A stretch of DNA of 48,029 bases from an archaeon (GCA_023245385.1 JAHFKM010000001.1:1-48029); one strand, 5' to 3'; shown: positions 25,332 through 33,915, counted from the stretch's first letter. The notes: generated from the letters alone by a model not told the origin. A program made the numbers and translations.

Positions 25332-25388
25332 ATATCTTAAACAAAAAGGAAATTTAAGATATGTGTAGACAGGTGACATATATCACCT
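25332..25388. promoter_or_regulatory. Two inverted repeats upstream of cbf5
   Basis: A perfect ten-base inverted repeat has arms ATATCTTAAA (25332-25341) and TTTAAGATAT (25353-25362), separated by 11 bases. Nine bases later there is a second inverted repeat, AGGTGA and TCACCT, separated by six bases (25371-25388). Both lie 30-85 bases before the TATA box of cbf5, where archaeal activators or repressors usually bind. The first could also form a hairpin in the 3' region of the L31e message. Confidence 0.5.
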
Positions 25389-25417
25389 TACTGCACAGAT
25401 ACTTAGGTATGGAGTAG

Positions 25418-25427
25418 TTTTATATAA
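25418..25427 (+). promoter_or_regulatory. TATA box of cbf5
   Basis: TTTTATATAA is centred about 25 bases before the ATG at 25448, so the transcript should be leaderless. Confidence 0.6.
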
Positions 25428-25447
25428 TCATCTTTTATGTAATTTTT

Positions 25448-26449
25448 ATGGAAACATTATTACCTTTTGAAAAAGTAAAGAGAAAAGAAATACTAAAAAA
25501 AGAAATATCCACAGACAAGCAGTACGGAAAGACTCCTGAACAAAGATCAATGCAAGAATTGTTAGAATCCGGAGTGTTTTGTTTAAACAAATATGAAGGT
25601 CCTTCAAGTCACCAAATGATGGATTTTATAAAACACATTTTAAAGATAAAAAAAGTCGGACATGGAGGAACAATAGATCCAAAAGTTACAGGAGTCCTAC
25701 CAGTCGCCTTAGGTAAAGCTACGCGAATTATGGATGTACTGTTGAAAGGAGGAAAGGAATATGTATGTTTAATGCATGTACATAAATTAATTTCTGCTTC
25801 AACAATTGAAAAAGCTATGAAAGAGTTTGTTGGAAAAATTACGCAAATTCCTCCTGTGCGTTCTGCTGTTAAGAGAGAAAAGAGAACAAGAGAAGTCTAT
25901 TATCTTGAAATTTTAGATATTGATGGGCAAGATGTCTTGTTTAAAATTGGTTGTCAAGCGGGAACATATATTAGAAAAATTTGTGATGATTTTGGGAGGC
26001 AGTTAGGCATTGGCGCGCACATGCATGAACTAGTAAGAACAAAAGCAGGTCCTTTTACAGAAAGAGAATGGTATTCCTTACATGATCTGCAGGATGCGTA
26101 TTTTAAATTTGAACATAAAAATGATGATATCCTACTAAAAAAAATTATTAAACCAGTAGAATTTGCGACGAGCCATTTAGGAAAAGTATGGGTGCTTGAT
26201 TCAACTGTAGATGCCTTGTGTCATGGAATAAGTTTGTCAATTCCAGGGATCGCGAAAATAAACTCTGAAATTAAAAGGGAAGATCAAATTGCAGTCTTAA
26301 GTTTAAAGGGAGAATTAATAGGCATTGGCCGCGCGAAGATGTCCTCTGAGGAAATACTAAAAAATGAAAAAGGTATCACAATTAGTTTAGAAAAAGTATT
26401 TATGGATCCTGAAGTCTACCCCCACTATCAAAAAGCAAAGGTCTTATAA
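25448..26449 (+). CDS. cbf5: Cbf5/TruB-family pseudouridine synthase
   Basis: Cbf5 makes pseudouridine in rRNA with H/ACA guide RNAs and can also modify U55 of tRNA. The 333-residue protein has the catalytic motif GHGGTIDPKVTGVLPVALG with Asp77. It has the archaeal N-terminal extension before the TruB fold (to about residue 40), YIRKICDDFGRQLG, and a C-terminal PUA domain (about 250-333, with ISLSIPGIAKINSEIKREDQIAV). In many archaea cbf5 follows L14e; here it is detached and has its own promoter. No Gar1 or Nop10 gene lies next to it. Confidence 0.95.
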   Translation: METLLPFEKVKRKEILKKEISTDKQYGKTPEQRSMQELLESGVFCLNKYEGPSSHQMMDFIKHILKIKKVGHGGTIDPKVTGVLPVALGKATRIMDVLLKGGKEYVCLMHVHKLISASTIEKAMKEFVGKITQIPPVRSAVKREKRTREVYYLEILDIDGQDVLFKIGCQAGTYIRKICDDFGRQLGIGAHMHELVRTKAGPFTEREWYSLHDLQDAYFKFEHKNDDILLKKIIKPVEFATSHLGKVWVLDSTVDALCHGISLSIPGIAKINSEIKREDQIAVLSLKGELIGIGRAKMSSEEILKNEKGITISLEKVFMDPEVYPHYQKAKVL

Positions 26450-26471
26450 ATTTTCTTAGATCTTTTTTTAC

Positions 26472-26690
26472 ATGGAAAAATGCATTATGAATCAAGAATA
26501 TCAATGGATGTTACAGATTCCTTCATGTAAAAGTAAGAACTATTGTGAGTATCGAGGATCTCCTATCTCTTTAAACTTTGAAGGACAACCTGTAAAAATA
26601 GTTCCTTGTGAATATCTGTTAAAAGACTCTTCTCCAAAAAAGATCGTTTCACAATTACCTGTTCTTGGATTAGAGAGAATTATCCACTAA
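26472..26690 (+). CDS. Small cysteine-containing protein (72 aa)
   Basis: Not recognised. The sequence contains CKSKNYCEYRG and a later PCEYL, so three or four cysteines could bind a metal. A TATA-like TTATAAAT at about 26444-26451, overlapping the cbf5 stop, lies about 25 bases before the ATG and supports the start. It overlaps the HerA gene by four bases, tail to tail. Confidence 0.5.
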   Translation: MEKCIMNQEYQWMLQIPSCKSKNYCEYRGSPISLNFEGQPVKIVPCEYLLKDSSPKKIVSQLPVLGLERIIH

Positions 26691-28780
26691 AAATATTCAA
26701 CATCATACTTAACAAAATAACATTCTTTATACCCAACAATTTCTGTGAAACTTTTAAGTAAGACAAGAACATCTTCTTTTTTCTCCTTAGCTTCCAGAAT
26801 AATATCATGGTCTATTCTCATAAATTCATTTTTCTCATAGCAAGAAAGAGCGCTGAGGTTGTTGTAAATTGAAATAAGTGAACTAAGTTTAAAATTGTTT
26901 CCTGCTTTCTCAAAATATTTTTTTCTAACAAGACCCTGAGCAATCTCATATACTTCAGAAAATTGTAATCCAGATTTAGAAAAAAGTTCTGTAACAACAA
27001 ATTCTTGCTTAAGATTAAGAGAAATATCAAAAACCTTTTTATCCTTATCAGATAACTTTTCAAGAGCATAAAGTTGTTGTCCAGTACCCCTCTCAAAGTC
27101 TTTAACAATATGCGCGTTCGTCAGATTCACAAGAACATTAAACGTGAAATTATGTTGTTTACACGTTAAAAGAAGACAAGGAACAAGCACTGTTTTCAAA
27201 ATTTTTATTTTCTTTTGAGACATCAAACAAATATCTTCTTTACTTATTTTCGGTCTAACCACATTAAAAATACCTTTTCCAACAGTTTCTGTTTCAACCG
27301 GAACCTCACTATTAAAAGTTTTAGAGCTTGTTTCAGCATGAAGAGGATTTCCTAAACTCTTAGAATGAGTTTCAGGAATTTTAAGAGGAGTGAACGCTTC
27401 CAAAATATTAACAGCTTCCCCCCCATGTTTACTTTTGCGAGGACGAATATCAACAAAGAGAGGCATGTCTACAACACCAACAACCAACGCAGTTCCTATG
27501 TGCAAATTTTTTATTTCCGCTTCTGTTTCCGAGGTGATTCCTTCAACTGAACTGCTCACTGCTTTTAAATCTCCAGGATTAGTTAATTTCAAGATTATTT
27601 GAGTATTTGTTTGTGAGACAACATTTTTCTCTAAACGAGCAGCACGTTGAGAAATAACAGCTAATCCAACTCCAAATTTTCTTCCTTCTGCTGCGATCTG
27701 TCTAATAATACTTGAACTTTTAACCTCACCATAGTTTCTCTCCGGAATGAAATTATGCGCCTCCTCCAGAACCAAGAAGTAAGGAGCGATCTCAGCATTC
27801 TTTCGTGCATTAAACAAATCAGATAAAAGTTTATAGACAATAATTTCCTGTAATTCCTGAGGAACACCACGAAGATTAATAATACTACACTTTCCAGGCT
27901 GGACAAGCTCAGAAGGAGAGGTAGGGTTCTCAGCAAAGAGATTAAGTTTATGCAAATAATCAATAATTGTAATCAAAGTCCACTTAGCTGGATTTTCTTC
28001 AAGCTGTAAATTAATTAAAAGTTGTTGCAGATCCGCGCTTTTTCCTAGATCAAACAAAGCAGAGTAAAGCAATCCTATTTGCGCGCTGGATAATTTTGCA
28101 GGAAGTAAATGCATAAGTTCTGAACCTGTGAGATTTTTAGAATTCAGTTTTAATTGTTGCGCTTCAGGATTTTTTTGAACATCAACACTGTACTCCTGAA
28201 TTTGTTTTAAATACCCCTTCGGTTTAACGCCAAACTTCTCAAAATTTTCTTTCTTATCATTAGGATATTTTAAAGTTGAATATTCCCCATGAGGATCGAT
28301 AATCACCAAAGGAATTCCCTTGTCAAGGATTTCTTCAAGAAGGATACCAACACTATAACTCTTCCCCGCGCCCGTCTTAGCAAGGATACAAATATGTTTA
28401 GTAATTAAACGATTTAAATCCAAGTACACCTTAATATTTTCTCTCCCTTCTAAAATCCCAATATACGCGCCTGTTTTATCTTTATCCAACCCAAGAATTT
28501 TAGAAACAAAAACATCATCCGCATATTCTACAAATGAATCAGGTTCCAGTGGTGTTCGTAAATTTTTAAGTAAGCTATTCATATCACGATAGCCAAGAAC
28601 ATTACAACTTGCTTTTGTTTCTCCTTCATGCTTTTCTATATCAATAATCTGCGCAAGCACATCATATCCCTCTCTATGAATGACTTTGATATATTGGAAC
28701 TTTTGTGCTACAGCGTTAGCCTCAACAGTAAAACTAAACGTGTTTGTCGAACTTTTTCCAGTAATCTTCCCAAGAGTCAT
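26687..28780 (-). CDS. HerA-family ATP-driven DNA translocase
   Basis: This 697-residue protein has an N-terminal HAS-like beta barrel (1-90). The ATPase core has Walker A AKTGAGKS (134-141), then VIIDPHGEYS. Walker B is FLVLEEAHNFIPE, followed by an arginine-rich strand (IRQIAAEGRKFGVGLAVISQRAARLEKNVVSQ). HerA works with the NurA nuclease and Mre11-Rad50 in end resection. None of these is adjacent here. About 200 residues follow the core, with predicted helices near the end that look like winged-helix modules, making it longer than classical HerA (about 500). A HerA-like DNA pump is secure; the partner is not known. Confidence 0.85.
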   Translation of the reverse strand: MTLGKITGKSSTNTFSFTVEANAVAQKFQYIKVIHREGYDVLAQIIDIEKHEGETKASCNVLGYRDMNSLLKNLRTPLEPDSFVEYADDVFVSKILGLDKDKTGAYIGILEGRENIKVYLDLNRLITKHICILAKTGAGKSYSVGILLEEILDKGIPLVIIDPHGEYSTLKYPNDKKENFEKFGVKPKGYLKQIQEYSVDVQKNPEAQQLKLNSKNLTGSELMHLLPAKLSSAQIGLLYSALFDLGKSADLQQLLINLQLEENPAKWTLITIIDYLHKLNLFAENPTSPSELVQPGKCSIINLRGVPQELQEIIVYKLLSDLFNARKNAEIAPYFLVLEEAHNFIPERNYGEVKSSSIIRQIAAEGRKFGVGLAVISQRAARLEKNVVSQTNTQIILKLTNPGDLKAVSSSVEGITSETEAEIKNLHIGTALVVGVVDMPLFVDIRPRKSKHGGEAVNILEAFTPLKIPETHSKSLGNPLHAETSSKTFNSEVPVETETVGKGIFNVVRPKISKEDICLMSQKKIKILKTVLVPCLLLTCKQHNFTFNVLVNLTNAHIVKDFERGTGQQLYALEKLSDKDKKVFDISLNLKQEFVVTELFSKSGLQFSEVYEIAQGLVRKKYFEKAGNNFKLSSLISIYNNLSALSCYEKNEFMRIDHDIILEAKEKKEDVLVLLKSFTEIVGYKECYFVKYDVEYF

Positions 28781-28859
28781 AAATAAGTCATTCAGTTTTT
28801 GCTTTTAAAATTAATGCTAGCCAAGAGGATATATTTATTAAGTTTTTTAAGGTGCTTGC

Positions 28860-29840
28860 ATGATGGATATAGTAAAGATCACAAGAGAATCAGGAATTCC
28901 TCTACTAGGCCACATTGCTTTTGGCATTCTTGATCGTGGTTCTAACTTATTACAAGTAAGAGCAACAACAGTATGTAACCTCCATTGTACCTTTTGTTCC
29001 ACTGCCGCTGGTCCTGAGATCCATCCTGTTAATTATGAAGTGGAAGTAAACTATTTACTTGACTGGACAAAAGAGGTTATTAAATTAAAAGACTGTAAAG
29101 ATATTGAGATTAACTTAGATAGCATGGGAGAACCAACAGCCTATCCTGATCTAATTAAATTAATTACAGAATTAAAAAAACTAAAAGAAGTAAAGATAAT
29201 CTCTATGCAGACAAATGGTTCTCTGCTCAATGAAGAAAAAGTAAAAGCATTAGCTGAAGCAGGATTGGACAGAATGAACTTGTCGATTCACTCCCTGAAT
29301 GAAAATTTAGCAAAGCAATTGATGGGTTCTGAGTATTATACTCTTAAACAAGTTGAAACTTTAGCAAGACTTGTCAAAAAAACAAAAATAGAATTAAACC
29401 TTACCCCTGTTTTATTACCAAAAGTTAATGATGAGGAACTTCCAAAACTAATCCAATTAGCCAAAGAATTAGATTGCAAGATCTCTATCCAAAAGTACGA
29501 ATTTTACAAATATTCAAGAAAAGAAAAGAAGGCCAAATTACAGAACTGGTACAAATTTTACAAACAGCTTGAAGCATGGGAAAAAGAATTCAAAATAAAA
29601 TTAAAATACGGCCCCTTAGATTTTAAGATTCGAAGAGTAAAGAAAATCCCACTTCTATTTGAAAGAGGAGAACATATTCAAGTTGAAGTAAAAGCAAAAG
29701 GCTGGCTGAAAAATGAAATGATCGCTGTTGCGAAGAATAGAGTGATGAGTGTTGTTGATTGCACTGCTTCAATTGGAGAGAGAATTAAAGTAAAAATAAT
29801 AGAAACAAAAAACTCTATTTATCTGGCGAAGAAGATCTAG
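28860..29840 (+). CDS. Radical SAM protein with C-terminal TRAM-like domain
   Basis: This 326-residue protein has the radical SAM cluster motif C39-x3-C43-x2-C46 (CNLHCTFC) and the GE-type motif DSMGEPTAYPDL. A barrel of about 220 residues is followed by a basic TRAM-like tail (WLKNEMIAVAKNRVMSVVDC, then IGERIKVKIIETKNSIYLAKK). TRAM domains bind RNA, so RNA modification is a reasonable guess, but the substrate is unknown. A TATA-like box at about 28828-28839 precedes the tandem ATG codons. The first ATG is used here; the second, one codon later, is equally possible. The 3' end overlaps lysS by 26 bases. Confidence 0.78.
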   Translation: MMDIVKITRESGIPLLGHIAFGILDRGSNLLQVRATTVCNLHCTFCSTAAGPEIHPVNYEVEVNYLLDWTKEVIKLKDCKDIEINLDSMGEPTAYPDLIKLITELKKLKEVKIISMQTNGSLLNEEKVKALAEAGLDRMNLSIHSLNENLAKQLMGSEYYTLKQVETLARLVKKTKIELNLTPVLLPKVNDEELPKLIQLAKELDCKISIQKYEFYKYSRKEKKAKLQNWYKFYKQLEAWEKEFKIKLKYGPLDFKIRRVKKIPLLFERGEHIQVEVKAKGWLKNEMIAVAKNRVMSVVDCTASIGERIKVKIIETKNSIYLAKKI

Positions 29841-31407
29841 TCAAAGCTTGTGAAAGTAATTTAACCACTTTCGTTTTCCCAGTTGTAAGAATGAAGCTTG
29901 CCAATTTTGGTCCTCGTTCTTTACTGATAAGAATTGTGTAAAAGAGTTTGAAGAATTCTTTCATTTCTAATTGCGTACTTTGCATAATGGTATAAAACTC
30001 CTGATGAAGTTGAGTATCATTAAGTTCTTTTGTTTTTAAAATAGTAATAGCAGATTGTAGCGCTTGTTTTTGTACAGCAGTAAGAGTGAGAATTGGTGCT
30101 TCAGAGTTAAGTTTAAATTTAAAATCTTCTGGTGCGAATTCTTTAAGCCAGTTAATAACACAGCTAATACGAGTTTTCAATTTTTTCTTATCTGTAGGAG
30201 TTTTAATTTGCTCTTTAAAGTAAGAAAGAGTTTTATTAATATTGAGTTCGTAAATTTGAGCGACAGTAGTAAGATGTCGAAATCCAATTTGTAAAGGTAA
30301 AGCTCTTGGAATTTTAAGTGCTGAAAGTTCGTAGATTCTTTTTTCTTTATCAAGTAGTTCTGAAGAAAGTTCTGTTTTTTCTCCAAAGTAGATTCGTTCG
30401 CATTTGTCAAATTCTTCATAAAAAGTAATAACATCTAAGTCGAAGGATATTGCGAATTCGGTGTTCGGTCGAGTTGATGCGAAGAGCCAGCGTGCGATTG
30501 GGGGTTCGTAAATTTCTAAAACTTCTTTGAGAGTAATAACATTTCCTTTAGAACTAGAAATTTTTCCACCGCGTCCTTTGATTGAAATAAAGTCATACAT
30601 AACATATTGTGGCGGCTCTGAGTGTAAAATTTCGCGGATGATTTCGCAGCCTGTGGTGAAGGAGCCCCCAACAGTAGAGTGGTCTTTTCCTCCTGGTTCA
30701 AAGTCGACGTGTTCAAAATACCATCTATAAGGCCAATCGCAGCGCCAGAGAAGTTTGGCTATTCCTTTTTTTCTAAAGTCGAAAGTTTCTTTGTGTCCGC
30801 ATTCACAGGTGTAGCTGAGTTCGTAGTCCGGAGTATAAGCCGTAATGGTAGTTGTGTCTTTGTTGCAGCTGCTGCAAAAGATTGTGACTGGATACCATTC
30901 TTTTTCAAGTGGTGTTTCTCGGTAGCGATTAAGGATTTCGGCAATAGCAACACGATGGACTAAAGCGTTTTTGATAAGGTCTGCGTATTCACAGGAGCGA
31001 TATTTTTGTGCTTGGTAAAGAAATTTTGGTTTTATAGAGACAAGAGGCAAGTATTTTTCAAATTCTTTTTCGTTGTGTTCTGCGTAGGATTTGTGACAAT
31101 CGAAAGGATCTGGAATGTCTACGATTGGTTTGCGAAGGTAAGTAGTGAGGAGTTCTTGTTTTGGAAAGTCTGCGGGAACTTTTCTAAAAGTGTCGTAGTC
31201 GTCCCAGGAGTAGATGAATTTTACTTTTTTTCCTTTTTTTTCAAGTGCGCGTGCAACAAGAGCCGTTGTAATGACTTCTCGAAAGTTTCCGATGTGAACA
31301 ACTCCTGAAGGGGTGATTCCTGAAGCGCAAACATAGCGTGTTTTATTTTTAGTGGCAATAAGTTGTTCTGCTGCAAGGTCTGCCCAGTGAATTTCTTTAC
31401 CGGTCAT
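29815..31407 (-). CDS. lysS: Class I lysyl-tRNA synthetase
   Basis: This is the archaeal class I LysRS, unrelated to the bacterial class II enzyme. The 530-residue protein shows the HIGH-type motif in SGVVHIGNFRE, FIYSWDDYDTFRKVP, and the KMSKS-type motif KISSSKGN. A zinc-ribbon pair (CSSCNK and CECGHK) lies between them, and the C-terminus is alpha-helical. A TATA-like TATATAAA lies 25-30 bases before the ATG, so it is probably leaderless. Confidence 0.95.
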   Translation of the reverse strand: MTGKEIHWADLAAEQLIATKNKTRYVCASGITPSGVVHIGNFREVITTALVARALEKKGKKVKFIYSWDDYDTFRKVPADFPKQELLTTYLRKPIVDIPDPFDCHKSYAEHNEKEFEKYLPLVSIKPKFLYQAQKYRSCEYADLIKNALVHRVAIAEILNRYRETPLEKEWYPVTIFCSSCNKDTTTITAYTPDYELSYTCECGHKETFDFRKKGIAKLLWRCDWPYRWYFEHVDFEPGGKDHSTVGGSFTTGCEIIREILHSEPPQYVMYDFISIKGRGGKISSSKGNVITLKEVLEIYEPPIARWLFASTRPNTEFAISFDLDVITFYEEFDKCERIYFGEKTELSSELLDKEKRIYELSALKIPRALPLQIGFRHLTTVAQIYELNINKTLSYFKEQIKTPTDKKKLKTRISCVINWLKEFAPEDFKFKLNSEAPILTLTAVQKQALQSAITILKTKELNDTQLHQEFYTIMQSTQLEMKEFFKLFYTILISKERGPKLASFILTTGKTKVVKLLSQALTRSSSPDK

Positions 31408-31497
31408 AAGAGTGAGTTTCTGGTGAATGTTTATATAGTTTTCTTTGAGAGTTGAAGAATCAAAATATTTTTATAATAAGAAAAGAGAGGGGTTGGA

Positions 31498-31797
31498 ATG
31501 TATGAAAGTTATGCGACGGATAGTTTTAAGAAAGTCTATGAAACCTTAGACCAAAGTGAAAAGACTTGGATTGATAAAACAAAAGAGAATCTTAAAGAAA
31601 ACCCTACTGGGAAGCCGCTTGGTTTCAAATGGTTTAGGGAAAAGAAATATTTGAATAAGCGACTTTATTTTCTTGTAGATGATGAAAAGAAGAGAATGTT
31701 GTTCGTTTCTTTTGCATCGAAGAAGGAACAGCAAGAAGTAATTAACTTTGTTAAGTTAAATATGAAAGAATTATTGTACTATTTAAAGAGTCTTTAA
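31498..31797 (+). CDS. RelE/ParE-superfamily toxin-like protein
   Basis: A 99-residue protein with the compact RelE fold pattern: a helical start (FKKVYETLDQSEKTWIDKTKENLKENP), then GKPLGFKWFREKKYLNKRLYFLVDD and beta strands ending LFVSFASKKEQQEVINF. Similar archaeal proteins are annotated as RelE-type mRNA interferases. Catalytic residues are poorly conserved across this group and cannot be assigned. A TATA-like TTTATAATA lies 25-30 bases upstream. Its 3' end overlaps by four bases that of a small antitoxin-like gene on the other strand. Confidence 0.65.
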   Translation: MYESYATDSFKKVYETLDQSEKTWIDKTKENLKENPTGKPLGFKWFREKKYLNKRLYFLVDDEKKRMLFVSFASKKEQQEVINFVKLNMKELLYYLKSL

Positions 31798-31937
31798 AAT
31801 TTGCTAATTCTGGCGTGACGTAAATCTTCAAGGCTTAAGTGTAGTTGTATAATCGCATCATCAGCAATTTTTGCTTTCTTTTTTAAGAGATCGTACTCTT
31901 CTGAAGAGATCGTAACAGTCGAAGATTGAACTTCCAT
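31794..31937 (-). CDS. RelB-like antitoxin candidate (47 aa)
   Basis: The 47-residue protein MEVQSSTVTISSEEYDLLKKK... has one short strand, then helices, ending LSLEDLRHARISKF. The pattern VTIS-x-EEY-x2-L-KKKA and a C-terminal ED(I/L)-x-ARI is typical of small archaeal antitoxins paired with RelE-like toxins. The frame is open 26 codons further upstream, but the ATG at 31937 is preferred because TATATAAA on the minus strand lies about 26 bases before it. Unlike usual pairs, it faces its presumed toxin tail to tail, with a four-base overlap. Confidence 0.6.
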   Translation of the reverse strand: MEVQSSTVTISSEEYDLLKKKAKIADDAIIQLHLSLEDLRHARISKF

Positions 31938-31959
31938 AAAGGTAAGGAGGATCCGGGAT

Positions 31960-33060
31960 TTATATAGTTTTCTTCGAGAAACGTAAGATAAAGAATTGTT
32001 CTGTTCCATGCTCAAAGGTAATTTCTTTTTCTAAAATAAATATGAATTTAGAAGCAGCCTGTTTTAAAAATTCCGGATGTTTACTAAGGAGTATAAGTGT
32101 TCCTGCCTTCTTTAAAATATATTCCGCCTGATAGAAAAGCTCATTATATACTCTTAAAGCTTCTTTCTGATCAACTATTCTTGAGATACTCGGAGGAACA
32201 GTAACAATCTGATCAATACTTTCTTTTTCAAATTTTGTGTCCAACCATTCTACTTCAAAGCGGCTGAACGTAAGATATTGCGCAACACCAGCAAGTTTCG
32301 CGTTCGTTTCAGAGTTACGCACATTTAAATGTAAACTATCAATACAATGAATTGAAAGCTTTTTTTCTTTTGCTTCAACAGTAAAAGAATAGTCTAAAAA
32401 TTTTGTGAAAGCAAGTTTGTCCTCAAAATGAACAGCTCCTGGAATCTGTAATGCTGAGAGAGCCGCTTCTATACAAATTTCTCCCGATCGCGAAAAAGGG
32501 TCGAGAAGAATATCTTTGCTTTTCCATCCTGAAATCCTAAGAAGAACATAAGCAATGCAAGGATTAAGAGAAAGTGGATGTGTTTTTATTCTATATTCTC
32601 TTTTGTTAAGTTTGTATCCCGCATAATCCCTTCCTACAAAACAATGATTATCTTGAATATCCACAAAAATAATTGTCCTTGGACTATTAAGATCTACTTT
32701 AAGCGAAGAAGAAATATGAATAATTTCTCCAAAGAACCTTTCTACCTCTTGAGATGTAAAGGTATGCTTCCCTTTACGCTCACATCTCACAACAAATGGT
32801 TCTTTAACATCTTTTAGTTGAAGAATACTGAGCTTTTCTTGAAGTTCTTCAAAAGTAGCAAAATCAAAGCTTGAAAAAAGTTCATAAACAAAAAAAGAAC
32901 TTCTTGTAGCATAACAGAAATCCGCAAGATGTTTTTGGGAAAAAGGATGAAACAAAATAATTCCTGGAAAAAGCAACGTTCCCTCTACACAAAGACATTC
33001 TTTGAGTTCCTGAAGCGTAACTTCTTCCAGCCCTGAAATACATCTTACAATCGCGTCCAT
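31960..33060 (-). CDS. THUMP-type RNA methyltransferase (Trm14/RlmL-like), possibly degenerate
   Basis: The 366-residue protein matches the THUMP plus Rossmann layout of guanine-N2 RNA methyltransferases. The THUMP-like region is at about 50-150, then VGRDYAGYKLNKREYRIKTHP. SAM motif I is given by LLDPFSRSGEICIEAAL (usually DPxCGSG). The catalytic NPPY motif appears to be changed to VPPS (VTVPPSISR), which is a serious change for this family. The protein may bind RNA without methylating it, or use a different chemistry. Its 3' end contains the TATA box of the antitoxin gene. Confidence 0.72.
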   Translation of the reverse strand: MDAIVRCISGLEEVTLQELKECLCVEGTLLFPGIILFHPFSQKHLADFCYATRSSFFVYELFSSFDFATFEELQEKLSILQLKDVKEPFVVRCERKGKHTFTSQEVERFFGEIIHISSSLKVDLNSPRTIIFVDIQDNHCFVGRDYAGYKLNKREYRIKTHPLSLNPCIAYVLLRISGWKSKDILLDPFSRSGEICIEAALSALQIPGAVHFEDKLAFTKFLDYSFTVEAKEKKLSIHCIDSLHLNVRNSETNAKLAGVAQYLTFSRFEVEWLDTKFEKESIDQIVTVPPSISRIVDQKEALRVYNELFYQAEYILKKAGTLILLSKHPEFLKQAASKFIFILEKEITFEHGTEQFFILRFSKKTI

Positions 33061-33096
33061 TAAAAAAGAAACACCAAAGACTTATTAAAATCTCCT

Positions 33097-33114
33097 AAAA
33101 AAAAAGAAAAAAAA
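33097..33114 (-). terminator. Oligo-T terminator of the membrane-protein gene
   Basis: On the minus strand two runs of eight and nine T, broken by one C, begin within about five bases after the stop codon of the 33117-33455 gene. Confidence 0.6.
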
Positions 33115-33116
33115 CC

Positions 33117-33455
33117 TTAGCGTGTTGCTGCTAAAGCATAAATTGCTTTTACTGAAGCTATAACTGCTGCAGGTACCACAAAAATAGTGATGTTGACAAG
33201 AATGTTGTCAATAACACCTGGGATTTGACTAATAGACGCTACCGCGCTACCTGCGACAATAAGAGCGACAGTTGAAACTAAGAATGGGACGATTTCTCTA
33301 TCACTAATATTAAGTAAGCCAATAATAAGTCCTAACACTAATAGCACATACACGACCCACTGCGCATTATTCTGCATGATTCCGAGAATAAGTGCTATAA
33401 AAAATCCTACAATAAAGGACCAGCTTCCGACTTTTTCCATAACTGTTGCTGCCAT
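33117..33455 (-). CDS. Four-helix membrane protein (112 aa)
   Basis: Nearly the whole sequence is hydrophobic, with four predicted membrane helices: WSFIVGFFIALILGIM, WVVYVLLVLGLIIGLL, VPFLVSTVALIVAGSA and ITIFVVPAAVIASVKAI. Loops are short. No catalytic or transport motif is visible and the function is unknown. A strong GGAGGTGT lies five bases before the ATG, with a TATA-like box further upstream, so unlike most neighbours it uses a ribosome binding site. A clear T-tract terminator follows. Its 5' region faces the histone-like gene. Confidence 0.7.
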   Translation of the reverse strand: MAATVMEKVGSWSFIVGFFIALILGIMQNNAQWVVYVLLVLGLIIGLLNISDREIVPFLVSTVALIVAGSAVASISQIPGVIDNILVNITIFVVPAAVIASVKAIYALAATR

Positions 33456-33658
33456 TTGTACACCTCCTTCTATTCCTTCTAGAGTATTTTAAATTTTTAA
33501 ATGTTTCGAAAATTAAACTTTTTCTAAAAAAACAAGAAAAAGATTTCCTGATAAAAAAATTTATCAAATTTAATCCAAAGATTTATATATTACCCTCTTC
33601 TAAAAGTGCTTATATTAGGCTTAAAATGCCTTTAAAGCTAACGGAGGTGTTTCGAAGA

Positions 33659-33829
33659 ATGTCTGAACTTGTAGTAGTAAGGAGTAAGATAAAAGAAGTT
33701 GCAAAGGGCATGAATGTTGCTGGTGACTTCGCTGACGCTCTTAGTAAGAATGTTGAAATGATTATTAAGAAAGCATGTGAGCGAGCAAAAGCAAATAAGC
33801 GCGCGACAATTCAGCCAAGAGATTTGTAA
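33659..33829 (+). CDS. Histone-fold-like small protein (56 aa)
   Basis: MSELVVVRSKIKEVAKGMNVAGDF, a long helix, then ERAKANKRATIQPRDL. The long helix and the NKRATIQPRDL turn match the central helix and second loop of archaeal histones or the DUF1931 relatives common in DPANN genomes. The final histone helix is missing, so this is a minimal version. The start is fixed by GGAGGTG about ten bases upstream of the ATG at 33659; longer in-frame extensions lack such a site. A TATA-like TTTATATA is at about 33583-33590. Chromatin packing is the likely role but is not proven. Confidence 0.7.
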   Translation: MSELVVVRSKIKEVAKGMNVAGDFADALSKNVEMIIKKACERAKANKRATIQPRDL

Positions 33830-33915
33830 GTTTTCTTTAAGGAATGGGAGAAAAATCTACCCATTTTTATTTTTTAACAAAAGATATAAACAAGTTTTCT
33901 TTAAAACAGAAAGAG

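Noticed and set aside
30060..31310. Several plus-strand frames opposite lysS
   Set aside because: They are antisense shadows of a well-conserved synthetase gene.
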